A DNA stretch of 5,769 bases from Undibacterium sp. GTDB lineage: Bacteria; Pseudomonadota; Gammaproteobacteria; Burkholderiales; Burkholderiaceae_D. Below are positions 1 to 5,625 of this stretch, one piece after another. Position numbers and translations under genes: made by a program. The notes under the pieces were generated by a model. It had not been told where the DNA came from. It saw only the letters and a program-made list of their open reading frames with translations, and did no database searches. The stretch is taken from the NCBI GenBank assembly GCA_019752975.1, contig JAIELM010000438.1:1-5769 (forward strand), written 5' to 3'. The stretch's first letter is position 1. Every line of letters begins with the position of its first letter.

Positions 1-1353
<1,353 letters not shown>

Positions 1354-1587
1354 TCGCTGCATTAGCAAAAAAAGAGGGTGGATGACGGCGAGGAAATGCA
1401 AGCTTCTCGCCGCAAGTCACTCGCCATTGTCTTTCAGAAGCGTTACTATCGGAGATACGTGATTCCACCAACAAATCATGGGTGCTAGGCACGGAACAAT
1501 TTAAACGAAGCATGGAATCAAAGTTGAATAGACGAGTCGAGCCAACGGTACGTGGTGGGGATCGGAAATCTGAAGCATACAAGATCA
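1354..1587. other. Gene-free spacer downstream of the protease
   Basis: I find no convincing gene here on either strand. The long minus-strand frame crossing it has no ribosome binding site or recognisable motif and overlaps better candidates. The stretch holds one hairpin (1386-1412) and leads into the 22-bp tandem repeat at 1588. It could be the remains of a decayed element, but nothing in it identifies one. Confidence 0.5.
1386..1412. other. Hairpin with a 7-bp perfect stem
   Basis: CGGCGAG at 1386-1392 pairs perfectly with CTCGCCG at 1406-1412, and can be extended inward by a G-U and an A-U pair. It lies about 30 bases past the protease stop, where a terminator would be expected, but no T-run follows on the plus strand. 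On the minus strand the T-run (complement of the A-run near 1368-1374) is about ten bases beyond the stem. It could slow or protect the protease mRNA 3' end; a rho-independent terminator is only weakly supported. Confidence 0.4.
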
Positions 1588-1631
1588 ATCGAAGCTGACC
1601 CTTTGATTCATCGAGGCTGACCCTTTGATTC
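1588..1631. repeat. 22-bp sequence in two tandem copies (GCTGACCCTTTGATT type)
   Basis: Copies at 1588-1609 and 1610-1631 are adjacent and differ at one base (ATCGAAGC versus ATCGAGGC). Both contain GCTGACCCTTTGATTC; read on the minus strand they give AATCAAAGGGTCAGC. Sequences of the form AATCAAAGGGGTCAG...TCGAT are familiar from the flanks of REP-associated tyrosine transposase (RAYT) genes and related small elements. That link is from memory and not proven here. The second copy ends on the base next to the stop codon of the minus-strand gene at 1632, so the element may have set that gene's present 3' end. Confidence 0.85.
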
Positions 1632-1847
1632 TTATTCGATGGGGCGCGAGCCGTGCATATCCTCTTCATCACAATCATCCTCATCGCCGTCTTCAAGCTT
1701 GCGTTGAAATTCAAGTTCTTCTCGTTCTTCTATAGTGTGATAGTGTTCCGCCATGTCGGAATCGTCTCGTTGATCTGCCGCACGCTGGCTGCACTTCTTA
1801 CAATCAGGTTCATAGCAGTCACAAGGTTCATTTGTACTTTTGCTCAT
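1632..1847 (-). CDS. Small Cys-containing acidic hypothetical protein (71 aa)
   Basis: Family not recognised. The N-terminus carries a compact Cys cluster, PCDCYEPDCKKC, with Cys at residues 9, 11, 16 and 19. This C-x-C-x4-C-x2-C spacing could bind a metal such as zinc. The middle has a His pair (EHYH) and a charged, probably helical stretch (IEEREELEFQRKLE). The C-terminal third is almost entirely Asp/Glu with one more Cys. There is no signal peptide or membrane segment, so it is probably cytoplasmic. The ATG at 1847 is preceded on its own strand by AGGGA, seven bases upstream, which supports the start. The last residues (HGSRPIE) and stop abut the 22-bp repeat, so the native C-terminus may have been altered by an insertion. 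The gene is transcribed divergently from the gene at 2011. The hydrophobic plus-strand frame opposite it is best read as an antisense shadow. Confidence 0.6.
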   Translation of the reverse strand: MSKSTNEPCDCYEPDCKKCSQRAADQRDDSDMAEHYHTIEEREELEFQRKLEDGDEDDCDEEDMHGSRPIE

Positions 1848-1877
1848 TGTATTTCCCTAGAATGGCTGAATTGCCGA

Positions 1878-1909
1878 ATTTTAGATAAGGACAGCACCAA
1901 GTTTTTCAA
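1878..1909 (-). promoter_or_regulatory. Possible promoter of the small acidic gene
   Basis: On the minus strand TTGAAA (1904-1909) matches the -35 consensus at five of six bases. It is followed after 16 bases by TATCTA and after 20 bases by TAAAAT (1878-1883). The better -10 match has the worse spacing. The distance to the start at 1847 is reasonable. Confidence 0.3.
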
Positions 1910-1970
1910 GAGGGGACAATCTATTTTCGCTCCAGCCATGTAGCCCGCTGCCGACCTTTGCGTGGTTTAT

Positions 1971-1990
1971 AAAAAGCGTGCGCGCCTTTT
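1971..1990. other. Small A/T-flanked hairpin upstream of the 141-aa gene
   Basis: The sequence AAAAGCG-TGCG-CGcCTTTT can fold into a seven-pair stem with a four-base loop and one bulged C. It has T-runs on both strands, so it could act as a weak bidirectional terminator or attenuator. It lies 21 bases before the ATG at 2011 in the intergenic region between divergent genes. A chance palindrome is not excluded. Confidence 0.25.
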
Positions 1991-2001
1991 CATTTATAAA
2001 T

Positions 2002-2006
2002 AGGAG
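2002..2006 (+). promoter_or_regulatory. Ribosome binding site deciding the start at 2011
   Basis: AGGAG lies four bases before ATG 2011. The upstream in-frame ATG at 1978 has no such signal and would run through the hairpin at 1971-1990, so the shorter protein is preferred. Confidence 0.7.
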
Positions 2007-2010
2007 ACAT

Positions 2011-2436
2011 ATGTCACTCAGCGCTACCGAAAAAGAATGTTTAGAAATGATGATCTCTACGGGATCTTTGCTTCGAGTTGAAGATTTGCATATCCTATTT
2101 GAGGACGCGCTGTCGAGGTGGGAACAATTTCAAGGGAATAGACCATCGACTTGGGTACCTGTTTTGGGTGGGATAAAAATCGCTGGCGAATTTGAAATCC
2201 CCGAAGAAGCTGCTTTAATTCTAGATGCGTGTCCACCCGAACGAAGGCAACAAGTTGCGATCGCCTATTTAGCTTGGAACCGTCACGCCTCGACTCGAGA
2301 ATATGCAAATCCTTATGAGCCTTTGATTTTATTCTTTCATCACGGTGGTACTTGGTCGCGTCCAGAGAATGGCATCCTTGATATTTATGATGAGTTAGGC
2401 GGGAAATGTGGCATCCTGACTAGGACAACGACGTAG
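2011..2436 (+). CDS. Hypothetical protein, 141 aa, possibly immunity-type
   Basis: Family not recognised. The protein is soluble, with no signal peptide or membrane helix. The N-terminal 45 residues look helical (SATEKECLEMMI, VEDLHILFEDALSRWEQF). A Trp/Pro turn with a strand follows (STWVPVLGG), then a second helix pair around PPERRQQVAIAYLAWNRHA (75-93). The C-terminal part is beta-like and holds the distinctive PLILFFHHGGTWSRPENG (104-121). Size, acidic/aromatic character and position just upstream of a SUKH gene fit an immunity or antitoxin-like protein, but that is inference from context. The gap to the SUKH gene is 74 bases, so shared transcription is plausible. The last few residues (LTRTTT) look low-complexity and could be a recently acquired end. 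Confidence 0.7.
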   Translation: MSLSATEKECLEMMISTGSLLRVEDLHILFEDALSRWEQFQGNRPSTWVPVLGGIKIAGEFEIPEEAALILDACPPERRQQVAIAYLAWNRHASTREYANPYEPLILFFHHGGTWSRPENGILDIYDELGGKCGILTRTTT

Positions 2437-2510
2437 TGCTGGCGAAAGTTGAAAGGCTCTTGTGTGAAATTTAGGGTGTGGGTTTGCATTGAGAAAGGTA
2501 GGACAAGTTT

Positions 2511-3092
2511 ATGAATGTAGAGGCTGTTTTTGATCGCTTGGGTGGCATTTACGCGTTTCATGGTGAAGGTTTCAAACCCCTGAGTGAAACGGAGATTGAG
2601 AGCTTGGAAACAAGTCTTGACTGCCGTTTTCCAGATGCGTATCGGCAGTTCTTGTTGAAGTATGGCGCATCCAGTTTTCACGGAACTTCTGACGATGACC
2701 CCTTCGTCTATTTTCGTTCCATTACGCCATTGCCCGACTATATTGCCGATGGCGGATTGGCCATATTCGATGCGTTTTTTGGGACGAATAATGACCCAAA
2801 GCAGGCGTATAGTTTACTGACGCGGATTGAATTTTATAAGGAGCGTATGCCATTGACGCTTATTCCTATTGGTGATGATGGTGGTGCGGGACTGATCTGC
2901 TTGGGCATCGCTGGAAATGACTATGGACAAATATTTTATTGGGATCAGGCAGACGAAGCGCTCAGTGAAGAGGAGTATTTGGAGGACTATGATGAACCAC
3001 GGCCACCGGAGGCCTTGTATCAAAACCTCTATCTAGTGGCGAGTTCATTTACGAATTTTTTGAAACAGTTGCAGCTATCGGAAAAGAACTAA
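2511..3092 (+). CDS. SUKH (SMI1/KNR4) domain protein, probable immunity protein
   Basis: The 193-residue protein shows the SUKH layout. An N-terminal helix is followed by LSETEIESLETSLDCRFPDA (24-43) and YRQFLLKYGA (44-53), the typical 'lP..y..fl...nG' opening. A beta core includes MPLTLIPIGDDGGAGLICLG (113-132) and GQIFYWDQ (139-146). It closes with a helix, LVASSFTNFLKQLQL (175-189). Bacterial SUKH proteins mostly act in the cytoplasm as immunity proteins, binding and neutralising nuclease or other polymorphic toxins delivered by contact-dependent or type VI systems. No toxin is seen in the window, so the partner is unknown and this may be an orphan immunity gene. AGGA at 2500-2503, seven bases before the ATG, supports the start. 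The 3' end is 78 bases from the next gene. Confidence 0.9.
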   Translation: MNVEAVFDRLGGIYAFHGEGFKPLSETEIESLETSLDCRFPDAYRQFLLKYGASSFHGTSDDDPFVYFRSITPLPDYIADGGLAIFDAFFGTNNDPKQAYSLLTRIEFYKERMPLTLIPIGDDGGAGLICLGIAGNDYGQIFYWDQADEALSEEEYLEDYDEPRPPEALYQNLYLVASSFTNFLKQLQLSEKN

Positions 3093-3106
3093 CCGGTGGT
3101 TTCTAT

Positions 3107-3129
3107 ACTTGGCATTGAAACATCCAAGT
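3107..3129. other. Six-base perfect inverted repeat between the SUKH and lipoprotein genes
   Basis: ACTTGG (3107-3112) and CCAAGT (3124-3129) are exact reverse complements with an 11-base centre, 42 bases before the lipoprotein ATG. It could be a regulator half-site pair or a short mRNA hairpin, but a match this short can arise by chance. Confidence 0.2.
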
Positions 3130-3170
3130 CAGTGTCTTGTTGTTTTCGTCGTGTATTGCTGAGGACTAAA

Positions 3171-3947
3171 ATGTATCTAAGGTTTATATCTGCAATGATG
3201 TTGATGGGGATTTTATCCTCGTGTCAGCTTGCTATTCCAAGTGCTAGAATGCAAAGCGAAATGAAGCTCCATCGTCATCTTGGAGATTACATTATTTCTA
3301 AATTGCGAATCGGCATGTCTGAAAAGGAAGTCGATAGTGTATTTACCGAATTGAAGCCATTGATTATCAGAGAGTATGCCATGCATATTCGATCTGAAAA
3401 TGATGTGTTTTACCGCTATCGTCATGACTATTTTCCTAGGGACCTGCTAACGAATATCGCGATAGGAAAGCACTTCAAAAGCCTAGAATATTGGACACAC
3501 TATACAGGCAAAAACATCGGCATCTTGGAACTCTATTTTGATGATGAAACTAAGCAATTGCGTGGATGGGTCAATATGAATGATTACTCACGTGATAAAT
3601 TCTTACATGAGCGACTGACTTCAAAATTAAAAATAACTCATGAATCGCGTGGTCGAATGACGAGGGCGCAAGTGCTTGAGTTATTAGGCCAACCGACCAG
3701 GACAGCGCTACCAGCGAAGCAGGAATCGCGCGAGTTGTACGAGGATCATTTTTGGGAATCGCATTCGTTTGTGCCGCCGACCGCAGAATCGACCAATCAA
3801 ATGGATGTCTACGAATACGACATGGGCAATGGAAAGAAGCGACACGTGTATGTGGCATACACCCGCGCGAACGATAAATTGCAATTTTTTGGATACGACC
3901 ACGCATGGGAAGAAGCTGAGCGTTATGCACATGCGCGGGCGAAGTAA
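3171..3947 (+). CDS. Lipoprotein with two BamE/SmpA-like motifs (258 aa)
   Basis: Starting at ATG 3171 the protein has a classical lipoprotein signal. A Lys/Arg-poor n-region (MYLR) leads into a hydrophobic stretch, then the lipobox LSSC with the lipidated Cys at residue 18. The next residues are QL, with no Asp at +2, so outer-membrane sorting is expected in a Gram-negative. The mature part has two motifs of the kind seen in BamE/SmpA-like small lipoproteins: KLRIGMSEKEVDSVF (44-58) and GRMTRAQVLELLGQPTRT (161-178). Beta-rich segments lie between and after them, ending VYEYDMGNGKKRHVYVAYT (213-231). This fits a periplasm-facing envelope protein, though the exact role is unknown. The start is supported by GAGGA at 3161-3165. 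The longer frame from 3096 would add 25 residues and bury the signal peptide, so it was rejected. It lies downstream of the SUKH gene and could share its transcript. Confidence 0.85.
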   Translation: MYLRFISAMMLMGILSSCQLAIPSARMQSEMKLHRHLGDYIISKLRIGMSEKEVDSVFTELKPLIIREYAMHIRSENDVFYRYRHDYFPRDLLTNIAIGKHFKSLEYWTHYTGKNIGILELYFDDETKQLRGWVNMNDYSRDKFLHERLTSKLKITHESRGRMTRAQVLELLGQPTRTALPAKQESRELYEDHFWESHSFVPPTAESTNQMDVYEYDMGNGKKRHVYVAYTRANDKLQFFGYDHAWEEAERYAHARAK

Positions 3948-4309
3948 AAGTGACGGAGACCATGACATCAAAGGGGCAGATTCTGAGCTATCCCCTCATA
4001 TTTAAAGCTGAAAGATATGCTGATGAACATCTCGTATGGGAGTGCAAAGCATAGACAGTCAAAGTCAGCAAAGCCAATACTGTAGCGGTGTCAAACAGCG
4101 TGCAATGCATATACCGCAGTCAAGCCCGCATTTGATCGAGTAATTTAGGGTTTGGCGGGTTGACGTTTTTGTCTCTTTGATTGTAGCTGTATATTTAATC
4201 AGTATATTGAAATATAGCCCGCATCCATGCGACTTGCAAGAAGAAAAACAAATTGTCTTTTTTTTTGATGTTCGGGTATCTTTATAAAATGAAAATTAAA
4301 TTACGTTAA
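3948..4309. other. Gene-free region of about 360 bases
   Basis: No credible gene is visible on either strand. The left part holds a diverged copy of the AATCAAAGGGGTCAG-type sequence (3967-3985) followed by CCCCT, which can pair with AGGGG. Around 4093-4118 GCGGT and ACCGC form a loose inverted pair. The right part becomes AT-rich and holds TTGACG at 4160, TATATT at 4190, a run of nine T at 4258-4266 and TATAAA at 4283. None of these -35/-10-like words has proper spacing. Promoter activity for the gene at 4310 is likely somewhere here, but I cannot place it. Confidence 0.5.
3967..3996. repeat. Diverged CATCAAAGGGG-CAGATTC copy with a short stem
   Basis: CATCAAAGGGGCAGATTC resembles the minus-strand form of the 22-bp repeat at 1588-1631 (AATCAAAGGGTCAGC). 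AGGGG (3972-3976) can pair with CCCCT (3992-3996). It lies about 20 bases past the lipoprotein stop, a common place for REP-like elements. One copy with several mismatches is weak evidence. Confidence 0.35.
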
Positions 4310-4807
4310 ATGCCTATGAATTACGTCACCACAGTCGACGAGAAGATTGAGCTAATTCGCGAAAGATTCAAGCCGTTGATAGGTGCTGAATTTCTAGGAT
4401 ATGAACTTGCGCAGATGTGGTGCTCGGATGAAAAAGAATGGTCTAATTGGATGGATATTCCTCTTTTTCTGAGTTTTGACGAAAGTACATTGTCTATTTC
4501 TTGGGAAAAGTTTGATGATCTGTCTATCGAGAATGGTCGAGTATTACCGTTTTCTCTTGGTGGCTCGACCGTTCGCTGGCTTTGTGAAGGAGTTGGATTG
4601 CTTGATTCCATATTGGGCCAGAAAATTCTCGGTGTTTCATTGGCGAAAGGTCAGATGACTCTAGGTAATGCGGATGTCGAGATTTGGACTAGGTTACTTA
4701 TCGAACTAAATAGTGGCGCGACTTTAGAGATATTTAATGCGTTGGATGAAAATGGTATCGAAGTTCACGCAAACGGATTTAAGCAAACAGCGCGAAAATG
4801 CATTTAA
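4310..4807 (+). CDS. Hypothetical soluble protein, 165 aa, possibly immunity-type
   Basis: Family not recognised. An N-terminal helix (VDEKIELIRERFKPLIG, 9-25) is followed by alternating strands: DIPLFLSFDESTLSISWEKF (49-68), the GRVLPFSLGGSTVRWLC block (76-92), and GATLEIFNALDENGIEV (136-152). There is no signal or membrane segment. Size and beta-rich design resemble immunity-type proteins, but this is context-driven inference. The start is uncertain. ATG 4310 and ATG 4316 are both possible and neither has a clear Shine-Dalgarno. A six-codon frame (4289-4309, MKIKLR) ends in TAA directly before ATG 4310 and might couple translation. Its 3' end overlaps a different-frame 46-codon ORF (4752-4892). 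Confidence 0.75.
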   Translation: MPMNYVTTVDEKIELIRERFKPLIGAEFLGYELAQMWCSDEKEWSNWMDIPLFLSFDESTLSISWEKFDDLSIENGRVLPFSLGGSTVRWLCEGVGLLDSILGQKILGVSLAKGQMTLGNADVEIWTRLLIELNSGATLEIFNALDENGIEVHANGFKQTARKCI

Positions 4808-4892
4808 CAAGACGGTCGGTTGGGAATCGCCAATAACGATTTTTCTATTTATTATTTTCTTGGTGGCGGCGATCCCGGCACCTCTACGTTAG
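4752..4892 (+). CDS. Possible 46-aa single-helix membrane protein overlapping the previous gene
   Basis: This frame starts inside the 165-aa gene and continues past its stop. It gives a charged N-terminus (MVSKFTQTDLSKQREN) and then one clear membrane helix, ITIFLFIIFLVAAIPAPL, ending LR-stop. The part beyond 4807 is otherwise non-coding, and its hydrophobic segment looks protein-like. A GGA five bases before the ATG is only a weak ribosome binding site. It could be a small membrane protein, a frame joined to the upstream gene by an old frameshift, or chance. Its stop TAG (4890-4892) overlaps the GTTAG that may be the left border of the GC-rich cassette. Confidence 0.3.
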   Translation: MVSKFTQTDLSKQRENAFNKTVGWESPITIFLFIIFLVAAIPAPLR

Positions 4893-4905
4893 TCACCACA
4901 ACCTT

Positions 4906-4909
4906 GGAG
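4906..4909 (+). promoter_or_regulatory. Ribosome binding site of the cassette-like gene
   Basis: GGAG ends five bases before ATG 4915. The leader from the presumed cassette border (G of GTTAG, 4888) to the ATG is under 30 bases, which is typical of integron gene cassettes. Confidence 0.65.
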
Positions 4910-4914
4910 TTCTC

Positions 4915-5256
4915 ATGAAAGCTGATACATCAAGTTCCGATTCGCTCGCAACTCTGTTGCTCGTCCCGGCTGGTGCGCTTGCCATCTACGGACTGATCGA
5001 CAATCTACTGCTCCCTGGTGGCGCTTTTTTGGTCGCGGGTGTGGCCCTTATGCGCTACAGGCGACATAGACTGCTCGGTATCGTCGCTGCAGTCTTCGGC
5101 ATCGTGTTTTCTTCTGTCGTTTTCTCTTATGGCATCGGCAAGGATATGGCGCTGCGAGACAACGCGCTTAGCAAGCCCAAGGCTTCCGCCCAGTCGGCTT
5201 CGCCCAACCTATCATTGCAGCAGACCGCCTTCGGCGTCCGCTCACCTTCACGCTAA
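4915..5256 (+). CDS. Small three-helix membrane protein (113 aa), cassette-borne candidate
   Basis: Family not recognised. Three hydrophobic segments are visible: ATLLLVPAGALAIYGLI (12-28), LLLPGGAFLVAGVALM (31-46) and LLGIVAAVFGIVFSSVVFSY (53-72). A basic YRRHR turn lies between the second and third, so the loop is probably cytoplasmic. A Ser/Ala-rich polar tail follows. The last 18 residues (96-113, from SPNLSLQQTAFGV onward) and the stop are encoded by the attC-like site at 5202-5258, so this tail is probably a by-product of the recombination site. The gene is visibly more GC-rich than its neighbours and has its own ribosome binding site close to the presumed left border. All of this fits a mobile gene cassette. 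Function is unknown. Confidence 0.7.
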   Translation: MKADTSSSDSLATLLLVPAGALAIYGLIDNLLLPGGAFLVAGVALMRYRRHRLLGIVAAVFGIVFSSVVFSYGIGKDMALRDNALSKPKASAQSASPNLSLQQTAFGVRSPSR

Positions 5257-5258
5257 AT
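5202..5258 (+). mobile_element. attC-like integron recombination site (57 bp)
   Basis: GCCCAAC at 5202-5208 matches the RYYYAAC core exactly. GCTAAAT at 5252-5258 matches GTTRRRY at all but one base (C for T). Between them AGC-GAC-GCC (5219-5229) pairs with GGC-GTC-GCT (5233-5242) around a TTC turn. Extra bases lie on the left arm, as in the imperfect palindromes that integron integrases recognise as folded single strands. Total length is within the usual attC range. The stop of the upstream gene lies inside the site, as in many cassettes. In an inserted cassette the last six bases of the right core come from the target, so a mismatch there fits insertion at a secondary site. No integrase or attI is in the window. 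Confidence 0.55.
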
Positions 5259-5299
5259 TTTTTATTATCAGCAATCGTAACATTTCGCAGAAAGAACGA

Positions 5300-5527
5300 T
5301 TGATCTCCTCAATTGGAGTGGCCGCTGTACTGTTGTTGTGTGGTGCGTTGTCATTGATTTCGATGGCGGACACATGGTTTTGTTTTGGCGTTTTCCTGTT
5401 AGTTATATTTGTAGCTCTTGGAATTTTTTTGTTTATTGTGGATCGATCACGATCGGTTCGATCTGGGGCGCCTACGAATACTCAACTTCAGCAAAAAACC
5501 GCCAGCGATTATTCGGGGTACTCATGA
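5300..5527 (+). CDS. Small membrane protein, start uncertain, possibly truncated or frameshifted
   Basis: Family not recognised. The frame gives two strong membrane segments, IGVAAVLLLCGALSLISM and FCFGVFLLVIFVALGIFLFIV, then a basic DRSRSVRSG and a polar tail, so it is very likely a real coding stretch. There is no ATG between the attC-like site and the first helix. TTG 5300 is the best alternative start, with only AAAGAA upstream. Protein-like sequence (ISNRNISQKER) precedes it in frame, suggesting that the 5' end was lost at the cassette junction. After about 5450 the +1-of-window frame also looks protein-like (SAKNRQRLFGVLMMIALN... to TAA 5580), so a frameshift may have split one longer gene. 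Alternatively the tail LQQKTASD lies in a second attC-like site (5480-5588). Confidence 0.45.
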   Translation: MISSIGVAAVLLLCGALSLISMADTWFCFGVFLLVIFVALGIFLFIVDRSRSVRSGAPTNTQLQQKTASDYSGYS

Positions 5528-5588
5528 TGATCGCACTTAACTTAACAATCGACACTGCTGTTTGGCGCTGGTTATTTTAACGTTAAAC
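5480..5588 (+). mobile_element. Weak second attC-like candidate (109 bp)
   Basis: ACTCAAC (5480-5486) fits RYYYAAC and GTTAAAC (5582-5588) fits GTTRRRY. Between them CCAGCG pairs with CGCTGG, with flanking A-run/T-run pairing. The left arm also resembles the stronger site at 5202: both have CAAC, then CAGCA, then ACCGCC, and the encoded tails share LQQ and TA. Length is inside the attC range, but the middle is long and poorly paired and overlaps a possible gene end. Confidence 0.25.
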
Positions 5589-5625
5589 TCAGTATTTCCA
5601 TTAGGATTTGAGATTAAGGCTCACT

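Noticed and set aside
1653..1943. 96-codon hydrophobic plus-strand frame
   Set aside because: It is antisense to the Asp/Glu-rich gene; complements of GAA/GAT codons give Phe/Ile-rich shadows. It also lacks an RBS.
1995..2000. TATAAA just before the RBS at 2002
   Set aside because: A start of transcription from it would fall at or inside the RBS, and no -35 is placed correctly.
4160..4195. TTGACG and TATATT as a promoter pair
   Set aside because: The spacer would be 24 bases, too long for a standard sigma-70 promoter.
4258..4266. Run of nine T as a rho-independent terminator
   Set aside because: No stable GC stem lies immediately upstream.
4822..4876. Inverted repeat GGGAATCGCC / GGCGATCCC
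   Set aside because: It is imperfect, has a 36-base loop and no T-run, and lies within the possible 46-codon frame.
4831..4894. An attC site at the left border of the cassette-like segment
   Set aside because: CAATAAC does not fit RYYYAAC and the interval lacks the paired arms; the left border is better explained as a secondary insertion site.
5018..5527. 169-codon frame fusing the out-of-frame part of the cassette gene with the downstream membrane frame
   Set aside because: Its first 75 or so codons are a shadow of the 113-aa gene; only the part after about 5265 looks like protein.
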